37,255 bases of DNA from an uncultured Flavobacteriales bacterium (GTDB lineage: Bacteria > Bacteroidota > Bacteroidia > Flavobacteriales > Flavobacteriaceae), in contig CAJXYJ010000011.1 of the NCBI GenBank assembly GCA_913063255.1, positions 1 to 37,255 of the forward strand, given 5' to 3'. The notes below the pieces were generated by a model that ran no database searches, was not told the origin of the DNA, and was given only the letters and a program-made list of their open reading frames with translations. Within the stretch, counting starts at the first letter, position 1; every line of letters starts with the position of its first letter. Of this stretch, positions 7,549 to 15,617 are shown one piece after another. A program made the position numbers and the translations under genes.

Positions 7549-9252
7549 TTATTTTAATATCACTTTTAAAACAGAACGACCAGATTCAGCCTGAATAGAC
7601 ACAAAATAAACTCCTGAGGTAAGTCGTTGACCATTAGCATTGTATCCGTCCCAATTTATAGATTGATTCCCCGAAACAATTTCATTTAAGAGAGTTGCTT
7701 GTTTTCTTCCTAGGATATCAAACACTTCCACAGTAACCTTTTCATTTTCTAAAATGGAGAATGAAATGGTAGTTTCCTCACTAAATGGATTAGGATAACT
7801 TATTGCTTCTGAAATTGGATTGGTTTCAGTAGAGAACCCCAATATCTCTGAAGGTATGATATGTGTATAATACACATCTTGCCCTCCATTAATAGTATTT
7901 GCCCAAGCCAAATGTGCGCCTTCATTATCAGAAACCATATCGAAATAATCCCCCATCTTGTTTTGTTGAGGATATCCAACATGTGGATCGAAAGCGATAG
8001 ATAAAGCCTCATTAGTAGACCACGTTTCTCCTTGATCTTCAGAAAAAGAATAATAGAGTCTGGAGTCGTCTGAGCCAGTTGGTGCATCTCGAGTATCTAA
8101 CCAAATTACGTCAATTCTACCATTAGGTGCTACAGACATGGTTCCAAACCACTGAATATTATCTGTTCCTTCATCGGTGTTAATTCGTAATGGTGCTGAA
8201 AATGTTTCTCCTCCATCGGTACTTTTTGTAAACATCACATCTGCCAAATCATTATTTGAATTACGCTCTACGGAAGCTAAAACATATACATTTCCATGAC
8301 CCGCACCTCCAGAAATATCCACATCAACCCATAACTGTCCTATCAAGCCCTGTGGGTTTATTCCACCAAATGCGGATAATTGCCCGTCGAGATCAACTGT
8401 TACAACAGAATCGAAAGTTACTGCTATACTTGGGTCTTGAGCAGTAGTTGATTTTATAACGGCTAGATTTGAACCAATAGCTCCACATATATAAAGAGCA
8501 CCATCTGCGTCTACAGCTATTGTCCCCCAACGAGGAGCTCCATCTACAGGAACACATTCCTCAAAACTATCTCCTCCATCTATAGATCTTGTAAAATCCC
8601 AAGCGCAAGTTGAAAAATTAAGATTCCAATTGGAATAAATATTCCCTGCTCCTATCCCATCTGTTCTATCTACTCGCATCCATTGTTTGTCTCCTCCACC
8701 AGCAGGTATTGGTGGATTCCATTCTACTCCACCATCATCAATTTTATAAACATCACATTCAAAAGTTCCTTGTAAACTATTATAATAAAAATTACCCTCG
8801 GCATCAAAATCTAAAACAGGGTCTGATCTAAATACCCCGGGATTTAATACACCAGGGAAAGTCCAAGTTAATCCTCCATCTGTAGAATATCCATAGCCAG
8901 CTTGACGAAAATTATTATTTACGGTATTAAATTGACGCCAACCAATTACCATTCGATCAGGGTTTGTAGGATCTACAGCAATAGATGTTTCATTTCCGGC
9001 ATCCCCAATTATATCGTTCCCATTTTCATCTATATTTACCTGAACTGTAAAGTACTCACTGTTTATAACCCTATATGCTGGCCCTTTCTCCATTTGGTCT
9101 CTTGATATTTGTACATAAGGATCATCTGGTACTTCAAGTGGTAGATTTCTATTTGTTTGTGCAAATATTCCAAGGGGTATTGCTAATATCAAACATATTA
9201 AAAATTTGAAGGCATATGTTTTCTTTGGGGAGATAGTAATTTTCTTTTTCAT
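7549..9252 (-). CDS. Type IX-secreted BNR/sialidase-fold repeat protein
   Basis: 567-residue surface or extracellular protein. Signal peptide 1-31. The body carries several BNR/Asp-box motifs of the S-x-D-x-G-x-x-[WF] type (YSTDGGLTW, RSIDGGDSF, KSTDGGETF, FSEDQGETW), the hallmark of six-bladed sialidase-like propellers. The last 85 residues are a type A T9SS sorting domain: SYPNPFSEETTISFSI, then VEVFDILGR, and finally SGVYFVSIQAESGRSVLKVILK split over the last strands. The Arg triad of true sialidases is not evident, so an enzymatic role should not be assumed; a binding or structural propeller is as likely. It would cross the outer membrane by the Por system and be anchored or released after cleavage of the domain. 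Confidence 0.88.
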   Translation of the reverse strand: MKKKITISPKKTYAFKFLICLILAIPLGIFAQTNRNLPLEVPDDPYVQISRDQMEKGPAYRVINSEYFTVQVNIDENGNDIIGDAGNETSIAVDPTNPDRMVIGWRQFNTVNNNFRQAGYGYSTDGGLTWTFPGVLNPGVFRSDPVLDFDAEGNFYYNSLQGTFECDVYKIDDGGVEWNPPIPAGGGDKQWMRVDRTDGIGAGNIYSNWNLNFSTCAWDFTRSIDGGDSFEECVPVDGAPRWGTIAVDADGALYICGAIGSNLAVIKSTTAQDPSIAVTFDSVVTVDLDGQLSAFGGINPQGLIGQLWVDVDISGGAGHGNVYVLASVERNSNNDLADVMFTKSTDGGETFSAPLRINTDEGTDNIQWFGTMSVAPNGRIDVIWLDTRDAPTGSDDSRLYYSFSEDQGETWSTNEALSIAFDPHVGYPQQNKMGDYFDMVSDNEGAHLAWANTINGGQDVYYTHIIPSEILGFSTETNPISEAISYPNPFSEETTISFSILENEKVTVEVFDILGRKQATLLNEIVSGNQSINWDGYNANGQRLTSGVYFVSIQAESGRSVLKVILK

Positions 9253-9348
9253 CTTTTTGTATATATTTTTTTACTGTGCGTAAATTACAAAAAAATGAAA
9301 ATTAAAATGTTAAGGTTTAAATAAATAAACTTTTTGGAGTATATAATG

Positions 9349-10044
9349 TTAATTCAAATTTTTTCTAAATGTTTTGCCTACAGCCTGAATAGTAATTTTA
9401 ATACTTTGAGTATCCACACCTTTTATTTGTGCAATTTCGTCATAATTCAATTTACCAAATACAAATAAATCTAAAATATTAGAAGTTTTAAGTGGCAACC
9501 AATTGTACACCTTATTAAAGGCCATTCTTTTTTCATTATTGATATCAATTCTGCTATCATGCATGTCTAGCGTATTGATTATGTTTTTTTCAGCATCGGC
9601 ATATAAGTACATCGGTTTTTTAAAATCTGCTTGGTGGTAAGAAATATCATCCAAATCCTCCTCCATAGATAGATCATCATTAGCATCCATCTCCATATTT
9701 TCTTCTAATAGTTTAAGTTCATCATCTAATATCTGATTGGTACTCATGGTTTCTTTATGGAAGGCTTCTTTTATAAAAAGTAAACTTAATCTTTGACTTG
9801 TAATTGAAAATAATCTAAGTTTTATTTCTTGTTCGTCGTTTAATTTACCCTCATATTTTTCATATAACTTTACTATTGCATCATCTATAATTCCAGTACT
9901 ATTATACATATTATGAGGAATTACTCCTCTAGTTTCGGCTGTATATAATCGATGTTTCACGTAGGGATGAATTTGCGCTATAATAGATAATATCTTTCTG
10001 CCAAATTCATTGTGTTGTTTGCTACTATTTGAGTTTTCAGTCAT
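9349..10044 (-). CDS. Sigma-70-like (ECF-type) transcription factor, divergent
   Basis: 231-residue cytoplasmic protein. I read it as an atypical ECF-like sigma factor. The N-terminal half (about 15-115) is helical and includes DDAIVKLYEKYEG, reminiscent of sigma region 2. The C-terminal 60 residues end in a clear helix-turn-helix of sigma region 4 type (WLPLKTSNILDLFVFGKLNYDEIAQIKG, then the recognition helix starting VDTQSIK). Between them lies an acidic linker (about 115-165) longer than in ordinary ECF factors. The open frame begins with a GTG at 10047; the adjacent ATG at 10044 is preferred. Upstream is a palindrome matching one before the gene at 10799-11686. No anti-sigma gene is adjacent. 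The assignment rests on the HTH and overall layout and is moderate. Confidence 0.55.
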   Translation of the reverse strand: MTENSNSSKQHNEFGRKILSIIAQIHPYVKHRLYTAETRGVIPHNMYNSTGIIDDAIVKLYEKYEGKLNDEQEIKLRLFSITSQRLSLLFIKEAFHKETMSTNQILDDELKLLEENMEMDANDDLSMEEDLDDISYHQADFKKPMYLYADAEKNIINTLDMHDSRIDINNEKRMAFNKVYNWLPLKTSNILDLFVFGKLNYDEIAQIKGVDTQSIKITIQAVGKTFRKNLN

Positions 10045-10068
10045 CACTATAGTTTTAAATATTACAAC

Positions 10069-10112
10069 TAAAATTAAGGAAGTTTATTGGTACTCAAAAT
10101 GATAAATATCAT
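10069..10112 (-). promoter_or_regulatory. Fnr/Crp-like palindrome plus -7 element of the sigma-like gene
   Basis: ATGAT-AAAT-ATCAT (10099-10112) is a perfect dyad of the Fnr/Crp half-site type. On the minus strand, 22 nt downstream is TAATTTTA (10069-10076), one base from TAnnTTTG. The near edge of the palindrome is 55 nt from the ATG, identical to the copy at 11741-11754. Confidence 0.5.
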
Positions 10113-10123
10113 CACATTGATAA

Positions 10124-10654
10124 TTATTTATTTCTTTTATTCTTTATTATAATTGGTTCTATTGTACCTTCATAAGTGATATTGTTTCTATAAGTACTAT
10201 ATAAATCTACAAATGCTGAACCATTTTTAAAAACAGTTATTGCTACATCGTATTTTTCAGCTTTATTTTTTGCTGTATAGCTTATAATAATTTTCCTTTT
10301 CTTATCATTATATTTTACTTTATAGTCTTCAATTTTATCATCAAATTTCACTCCACCTTCACTGCTAAATCTACTTACTGTAACCACTCCAAAATACTGC
10401 AAAGATGCTTTTGTTGAATCGTTTTTAACTTCAATTTGATTAATATTACCCATTATATTTATACGCCTTCCGTTTTGTGTTGTTAACCAAGTGGCATCAA
10501 AAACATACATTTTTGAATCTATTAATTTTTTAGTGGATTCAAACTCCTCCTGAGCCAATTTTTCTTTAAGTTGTTTCTTTTCTTCTTTGGTTTGGGCATA
10601 AGTAAAATTTGTAAAAATTATTAAGGTCATTAATAATAGGCATGTTTTTTTCAT
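10124..10654 (-). CDS. DUF4251 family secreted protein
   Basis: 176-residue exported protein. Signal peptide 1-20 (cleavage at TYAQ), a short charged helix (KEEKKQLKEKLAQEE) then a beta-rich domain of about 130 residues. The layout (signal peptide, charged helix, strand KMYVFDATWLTTQNGRRIN, a central hydrophobic YFGVVTVSRFSSEGGVKF block) matches DUF4251, common in Bacteroidota and of unknown function. It is periplasmic or outer-membrane associated; no lipobox is present. It sits between the sigma-like gene and the secreted gene at 10799 on the same strand, with gaps of 79 and 144 nt, so it probably has its own promoter. It does not carry the palindrome found before its two neighbours. Confidence 0.78.
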   Translation of the reverse strand: MKKTCLLLMTLIIFTNFTYAQTKEEKKQLKEKLAQEEFESTKKLIDSKMYVFDATWLTTQNGRRINIMGNINQIEVKNDSTKASLQYFGVVTVSRFSSEGGVKFDDKIEDYKVKYNDKKRKIIISYTAKNKAEKYDVAITVFKNGSAFVDLYSTYRNNITYEGTIEPIIIKNKRNK

Positions 10655-10798
10655 GGTTTTTTATTTTTACTAAAGATATAAAAATGAATGCTTTAATTGA
10701 AATAAATTGGACTTTTTAACGCTTTGAATGCATATCTATTTCTTTCCAGATTAAAAAAATATAAAAAGCAGATATCTTAATAATAAACTAGATTGTAT

Positions 10799-11686
10799 TT
10801 ATTGACATAGCTTTTCGAAAGTGTCTTCTATATCTCCTGGTGTACTCATTATCTTCATAAAAGTTCCCATAGTTAGGTCTGGCCAATGCAAAGCAATTCT
10901 GTATTTACCGTGTAGTATTGTTGCATTTTTATCTTGCAAAATAATTTCATAAGGTAATGCAGCTGCATGGGCTTCTCCTATTTTTGGCAAAAAGTAAGGT
11001 TCTCCATCTTCTTTGCTTTGCAACCCAACCCCAAATACTGCAACTTTTTCTGAAGTATAAATTAATTGATATACCAGTTTTGTATTCCCTTTATTGGTAT
11101 TTAAATTGTTTTTGATAATCTGAACTCCTTCTTCAAAGGAATTAAACTCTTTCAATTCGACAGGATCTGTAAAATAAGGCATCATTATTTTATAATGATA
11201 TTTTTTTAAATCATCAGCATCCACTGTTCCTCCAAATGGAATAAAACTATTGCCCATTACAGAGAAAGCAGTTTTTATGTCATCGCCAAAACTTTGAAGT
11301 TCGGTTTTATACTTATCAAAATCATCTTGTAAATAAGCTCTTAAAATATAATTAGGATTTGTATAAGACATGATCACCTTACCATTATCACTTACCAAAC
11401 CAACTTTATAAATTGCAGCTAAAGCTCCTCTATCTTTAACCTTAATCACCGTGTTTTTTATATCGTTTCTAGTAAAAGCAATAACTTTTAAATTACTATT
11501 TCCAGCAGGGCTATAAGAACCAAGTACTTTAAATGAGTTTTTTTCTAATACTTCTATCACATCTTCTGATGTTTTTTGTATTCCTTCATTTGTTTCTCCT
11601 ATTTTAATATAGGGTGCAATTTCTTGTGCCAATGTATTTAATCCAAAGGCAATAATTACTGTAAAACTAAGCATTAGATTTTTCAT
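10799..11686 (-). CDS. Conserved secreted protein of unknown function, possibly DUF302-related
   Basis: Signal peptide 1-20 from the ATG at 11686; the open frame continues to a TTG at 11713, but that codon overlaps a good -7 element, so the ATG is preferred (295 residues). The first half (about 22-125) has a two-layer alpha/beta feel (GIQKTSEDVIEVLEKNSFKV, then strands), loosely like DUF302. The second half has well-marked, probably conserved blocks: MMPYFTDPVELK, LPKIGEAHAAALPYE, LHGKYRIALHWPDLTMGTF and the end MSTPGDIEDTFEKLC. The density of His, Trp, Pro and Gly suggests a ligand or cofactor site, but I cannot name one. An Fnr/Crp-like palindrome at the class II position suggests redox or cyclic-nucleotide control. 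Confidence 0.78.
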   Translation of the reverse strand: MKNLMLSFTVIIAFGLNTLAQEIAPYIKIGETNEGIQKTSEDVIEVLEKNSFKVLGSYSPAGNSNLKVIAFTRNDIKNTVIKVKDRGALAAIYKVGLVSDNGKVIMSYTNPNYILRAYLQDDFDKYKTELQSFGDDIKTAFSVMGNSFIPFGGTVDADDLKKYHYKIMMPYFTDPVELKEFNSFEEGVQIIKNNLNTNKGNTKLVYQLIYTSEKVAVFGVGLQSKEDGEPYFLPKIGEAHAAALPYEIILQDKNATILHGKYRIALHWPDLTMGTFMKIMSTPGDIEDTFEKLCQ

Positions 11687-11710
11687 ATTTTGAAGTTTTA
11701 TTATTTGCTT

Positions 11711-11754
11711 CAAAATTACTTTATAGGCCTCATTTTAAGAATGATAAAAATCAT
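11711..11754 (-). promoter_or_regulatory. Promoter with Fnr/Crp-like palindrome before the secreted gene at 10799-11686
   Basis: TAATTTTG on the minus strand (11711-11718) fits TAnnTTTG exactly. There is no -33 TTTG; instead the dyad ATGAT-AAAA-ATCAT (11741-11754) is centred roughly 42 nt upstream of the expected transcription start, the class II activator position. Confidence 0.55.
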
Positions 11755-11853
11755 AAATAGACCATTATTTCAACAAATGAATTTAAGACTGTAATTTCCA
11801 TATTCATAACGATAGGCTTTATGTGTTAAATATTATCTAATTTATATTTTTTT

Positions 11854-11885
11854 TTAGGCTATATTTTAAGAATATCGTATTTTTG
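11854..11885 (+). promoter_or_regulatory. Promoter of the WNSKRR microgene
   Basis: TATTTTTG (11878-11885) fits the -7 consensus; a weak -33 candidate, TTAG (11854-11857), lies 20 nt upstream. The leader to the ATG would be about 40 nt. Confidence 0.4.
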
Positions 11886-11930
11886 CTTAAGATTTCAAAT
11901 TGATAAAAAACTTATTTAAATATATAAATT

Positions 11931-12032
11931 ATGAGAACTTTAAACAGTAATCAACTTACAGAAAAATTGAGTAGTACAAAAACCTTTGTATGGAACTCAA
12001 AAAGGCGTCATAAAAGACTAAGTACAAATTAG
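11931..12032 (+). CDS. WNSKRR-family microprotein (33 residues)
   Basis: ATG at 11931 opens a 33-codon frame ending TAG. The product begins MRTLNSNQLTEKLS, has a central STKTFVWNSKRR and a basic end (HKRLSTN). It aligns without gaps over 28 residues with two microgenes 17 kb away (29292 and 29413), and most differing third positions are synonymous (for example act/aca for Thr3, agg/aga and cgt/aga for the Arg pair), which argues for selection on the peptide. It has its own candidate promoter and a strong terminator 26 nt after the stop. No signal peptide or membrane segment is present; the product is small, cationic and probably cytosolic. I know no described family with this motif. Confidence 0.7.
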   Translation: MRTLNSNQLTEKLSSTKTFVWNSKRRHKRLSTN

Positions 12033-12057
12033 AATTGTAACAATTTTAATTAAAAAT

Positions 12058-12090
12058 AAAAAGGCTGAGTTTAAAAACTCAGCCTTTTTT
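12058..12090. terminator. Bidirectional intrinsic terminator
   Basis: AAAAAGGCTGAGTTT and AAACTCAGCCTTTTT form a perfect hairpin with A and T tails on both sides. It ends the microgene at 11931 (+) and the oxidoreductase gene at 12115 (-), which converge on it. Confidence 0.88.
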
Positions 12091-12114
12091 AATTTTATAG
12101 AATGAAAAAAGATT

Positions 12115-13113
12115 CTAAATCACTTTTAAAATAAGTTTACCCATTTTATCACCTGAAAACAATCTTAAAAAAGTTTCATAAAAAGTATTGATTCCTTCAT
12201 ATATATCTTCCTTACTAGATAATTTTCCCTGCATCATCCACATTCCCATTTCTTGAGCTGCTTTATGATAATTCTCAGTATAATCTAGAACAACCATTCC
12301 TTGCATAGTAGCTCTATTCACCAATAGTGACAAATAATTACTTGGACCAATAATATCCTTTTTGTTATTGTATTGAGAAATTGCACCACAAATCACTACT
12401 CTTGCATTTAGTCTTAATTTAGAAAGCGCTGCATTTAATATATCTCCTCCTACATTGTCAAAATAGACATCGATTCCTTTAGGACATTTATCATTTAGTG
12501 CTTCATAAAGGTTTTCCGTTTTATAATCTATTGCAGCATCAAAACCCAATTCATTTATTAAATAATCACATTTGTGCTTTCCACCTGCGATACCAATAAC
12601 AGTGCATCCTTTTAGTTTCGCAATCTGGCCTACCAAACTCCCTACAGCACCTGCTGCTCCAGAAACCAAGACTATATCCCCTTCCTTTATTTTTCCAACT
12701 TCTAATATTCCAAAATAAGCAGTCATACCAGGCATACCCAATGCTCCTAAGTATTTAGGCATAGGAACAATAGAATCGTCTACCTTATAACAATTTTCAC
12801 CATTGGTAATCTCATATTCTTGAACCCCACCCCAACTCACGATACAATCTCCTACTTTAAATGTTGGGTGATTATTCGATTTTAAAACTTTACCAATTGC
12901 ACCTGCACGCATTACTTCCCCAATTTCTACTGGAGGTATATATGTTTTTCTATCCATCATCCAGCCTCGCATCGCTGGATCTAAAGAAATATAATGATGT
13001 TGTATCAATACCTCTCCTTCTTTAGGCTCTGGAATTGGTTTGGTAACATACTTCCAAGTATCCTCATCTGGAAGGCCTTCAGGTCGTTTATTCAACAATA
13101 ATTGTTTGTTCAT
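12115..13113 (-). CDS. NADP-dependent oxidoreductase, CurA / prostaglandin-reductase type MDR
   Basis: Zinc-free medium-chain reductase of 332 residues, expected to reduce alkenal or alkenone double bonds with NADPH. Family marks: the N-terminal LNKRPEGLP motif, SLDPAMRGWM (43-52), GxMRAGAIGKV, the dinucleotide-binding SGAAGAVGSLVGQIAK (151-166), the IAGGKHKCDYL NADPH-phosphate loop (175-185), IDVYFDNVGG and the C-terminal FSGDKMGKLILKV. The zinc-binding Cys/His of alcohol dehydrogenases are absent, as expected. Length is close to E. coli CurA. It is divergent from the acylase gene at 13219, with 105 nt between them, and ends at the shared terminator. Confidence 0.93.
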   Translation of the reverse strand: MNKQLLLNKRPEGLPDEDTWKYVTKPIPEPKEGEVLIQHHYISLDPAMRGWMMDRKTYIPPVEIGEVMRAGAIGKVLKSNNHPTFKVGDCIVSWGGVQEYEITNGENCYKVDDSIVPMPKYLGALGMPGMTAYFGILEVGKIKEGDIVLVSGAAGAVGSLVGQIAKLKGCTVIGIAGGKHKCDYLINELGFDAAIDYKTENLYEALNDKCPKGIDVYFDNVGGDILNAALSKLRLNARVVICGAISQYNNKKDIIGPSNYLSLLVNRATMQGMVVLDYTENYHKAAQEMGMWMMQGKLSSKEDIYEGINTFYETFLRLFSGDKMGKLILKVI

Positions 13114-13141
13114 TTTTTTTACTTTTATTTTGATGAAGATA

Positions 13142-13149
13142 CAAAACTA
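13142..13149 (-). promoter_or_regulatory. -7 element of the CurA-like gene
   Basis: TAGTTTTG on the minus strand is an exact TAnnTTTG match about 28 nt before the ATG. No -33 TTTG at the usual spacing is seen. Confidence 0.35.
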
Positions 13150-13218
13150 CAAAGGAAAAGGATTTAATATTTCTACCCAAAAACATTATATTTACTTTTC
13201 CTAAATCTAAAAATACCG

Positions 13219-15609
13219 ATGCGAATTTTCAAAATAACATTAAAATTTATTATTGCAATTATTGTTTTAACAACTTTAGTTGGTGGATTATATTACAACC
13301 ACTTAAAACCAAATTATGAAGGGGAATTGGATTTAAAATATATCTCTTCAGAAACTACAGTTTATTTTGACGATTTTGGAATCCCTCATATCTATGCAGA
13401 AGATGAATTGGAGGCAATGACTGTTTTAGGTTTTGTTCATGCGCAAGACAGATTGTGGCAAATGGAATTATTACGAAGAATTGCACCCGGTCGACTTTCT
13501 GAATTATTTGGAGAAAAATTAATTGAAAACGATCAATTATTTATAAGTTTAGGAATCGAAGAGAATTCAGAAGAAACAGTAGCACAACTGGATAAAAATA
13601 GCGAGCTATATAAAATTATGGATGCTTATTTAATGGGTGTCAATCAATATATAGACGAAGGGCCAACTCCTATTGAATATACTTTGGTAGGTGTAGAAAA
13701 AGAACATTTTACAGTTACGGACATTTATAATACTATTGGTTATATGGCTTTTAGTTTTGCTATGGCACAAAAAACAGATCCGATGCTAAGTGCAATTAAA
13801 GAAAAGCTTGGCGATGATTATTTAAAAGAATTAAACATAGATATTAATCCAAATACAACCCTGATTAAAAACTCTAAAGAGGATGTAGAAAGCTTTACGA
13901 CCATGATGGCTAATGCTAGTGAAATTATGAACAACTCCCCCATTCCCCCATTTATCGGAAGCAATAGCTGGGTAGTTTCTGGGGATAAAACCACTAGTGG
14001 CAAAGTGATATTTGCAAATGATCCTCATATTGGTTTTTCGCAACCTTCTGTTTGGTTTGAAGCTCATATCGTGACTCCTAATTATGAAATGTATGGCTAT
14101 CATTTGGCTGGAGTACCATTTCCTCTACTAGGTCATAATAGAGATTTTGCTTATGGAATAACTATGTTTGAAAATGATGATATTGATTTTTATAAAGAAG
14201 AAAATCATCCTACAGATTCCAATAAATACAAAACACCAACTGGTTACGAAGAATTTAAAATTATAACCAAAACCATAAAAGTAAAAGATAGTGAAGATGT
14301 GGTTTTTGAACTTAAGAGTACTCGTCACGGTCCGATAGTAAATCAAGTATTTAAGGGTATTTCTAATGCAAGTCCAATTGCGATGTCATGGATTTATACT
14401 CAATTGGAAAATAAAGCTACCAATGCCCTCTATTATATTTCTAAAGCAAATTCTATGGAGGAATTTAAACAAGGAACAGCTTTGATTCATGCTCCAGGAT
14501 TAAATATTATGTATGGCGATGCCAAAGGAAATATTGCTTGGTATGCTTCTGCTAAATTGTATAAACACAAAGAACATGTAAATAGGAAGTTTATTTTGGA
14601 TGGTGCTTCGGGAGAGGATGACATTATTGAATATTTAGATTTTTCTGAAAACCCGATGGCAGAAAATCCTTCTTGGAGCTATGTATATTCTGCAAACAAT
14701 CAGCCAGACAGTATTGCTGGAATGCTTTACCCTGGTTATTATGTCCCAGAAGACCGTGCAAAACGTATCGTTCAGCTATTAGAACCCAAAAACAATTGGA
14801 ATAAAGATGCTATGGGAGCGATGATTAACGATGTGACTTCTTCTGTTTCTCCAAGTATTGTCAAAGAATTTACTTCTATTATGAACTTTAACTCCTTCAG
14901 TAAAAATGAGCAAAGAGCTATTGATGTTTTACAGCTTTGGGATGGAACTAATACAGTGGATGCAGTAGCACCAACCATCTACAATATGTGGACTTATCTC
15001 TATTTAAAAAATACTTTTAAAGATGAATTGGGAGAGGAATTGTTTCAACAATTTAATACTACGCATTTGGCAAAAAGAACCATTGCTGCTCAAATTTATA
15101 ATGATGAATCTATTTGGTGGGACGATATTAAAACTTCAGATAAAATCGAATCCAAAAAAGACATTCTTTCTAAATCCCTTATGGAAACCGTAGCTACATT
15201 AGAGAAGCAATTGGGTAAGGATATGAGAAATTGGACTTGGGGTAATGTTCACACCCTAGAACATCAGCATCCATTAGGTACTGTTGCATCATTAAGAGAA
15301 TATTTTAATGTGGGACCATTCCCGATCAAGGGAGCTAGAGAAGTGATAGATAACAGAGGTTATGCATTAAGTGAATCTGGAATTTATCATGTAAAATCAG
15401 GACCTTCTACAAGGAGGATTATAGATTTTAGTGATATTGAAAATAGCATAAGTATATTACCCACAGGACAATCCGGGAATCCTTTTAGTAAACATTACCG
15501 AGATCAAGCGGAAATGTATAATAACGGTAAGTTTAGAAAAATGAAAATGAATAAAGATGAAATTATTAAGGTTTCTACTAAATTAATTTTTATACCTAAA
15601 AACAACTAG
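13219..15609 (+). CDS. Penicillin acylase family (Ntn) amide hydrolase
   Basis: 796-residue precursor of the penicillin/acyl-homoserine-lactone acylase family. An N-terminal hydrophobic segment (8-25) exports it. The alpha chain follows, with DDFGIPHIYA (51-60) and VHAQDRLWQMELLRR (73-87). The autocatalytic cleavage site is before Ser248 in GSNSWVVSG, which becomes the N-terminal nucleophile of the beta chain; NDPHIGFSQPSVWFE follows as in active members. The beta chain runs to the end with RHGPIV and WTWGNVHTLEHQHPLG. The substrate is unknown: beta-lactam side chains, N-acyl-homoserine lactones, or N-acyl amino acids and lipids are all hydrolysed by relatives. It is followed after 8 nt by the CHASE2 gene, so the two are probably cotranscribed. 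Confidence 0.93.
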   Translation: MRIFKITLKFIIAIIVLTTLVGGLYYNHLKPNYEGELDLKYISSETTVYFDDFGIPHIYAEDELEAMTVLGFVHAQDRLWQMELLRRIAPGRLSELFGEKLIENDQLFISLGIEENSEETVAQLDKNSELYKIMDAYLMGVNQYIDEGPTPIEYTLVGVEKEHFTVTDIYNTIGYMAFSFAMAQKTDPMLSAIKEKLGDDYLKELNIDINPNTTLIKNSKEDVESFTTMMANASEIMNNSPIPPFIGSNSWVVSGDKTTSGKVIFANDPHIGFSQPSVWFEAHIVTPNYEMYGYHLAGVPFPLLGHNRDFAYGITMFENDDIDFYKEENHPTDSNKYKTPTGYEEFKIITKTIKVKDSEDVVFELKSTRHGPIVNQVFKGISNASPIAMSWIYTQLENKATNALYYISKANSMEEFKQGTALIHAPGLNIMYGDAKGNIAWYASAKLYKHKEHVNRKFILDGASGEDDIIEYLDFSENPMAENPSWSYVYSANNQPDSIAGMLYPGYYVPEDRAKRIVQLLEPKNNWNKDAMGAMINDVTSSVSPSIVKEFTSIMNFNSFSKNEQRAIDVLQLWDGTNTVDAVAPTIYNMWTYLYLKNTFKDELGEELFQQFNTTHLAKRTIAAQIYNDESIWWDDIKTSDKIESKKDILSKSLMETVATLEKQLGKDMRNWTWGNVHTLEHQHPLGTVASLREYFNVGPFPIKGAREVIDNRGYALSESGIYHVKSGPSTRRIIDFSDIENSISILPTGQSGNPFSKHYRDQAEMYNNGKFRKMKMNKDEIIKVSTKLIFIPKNN

Positions 15610-15617
15610 AAATACTC

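Noticed and set aside
13818-14346. Open frames on the minus strand inside the acylase gene
   Set aside because: They lie wholly within a well-supported coding sequence, encode no recognisable motif and result from the codon use of the real frame.
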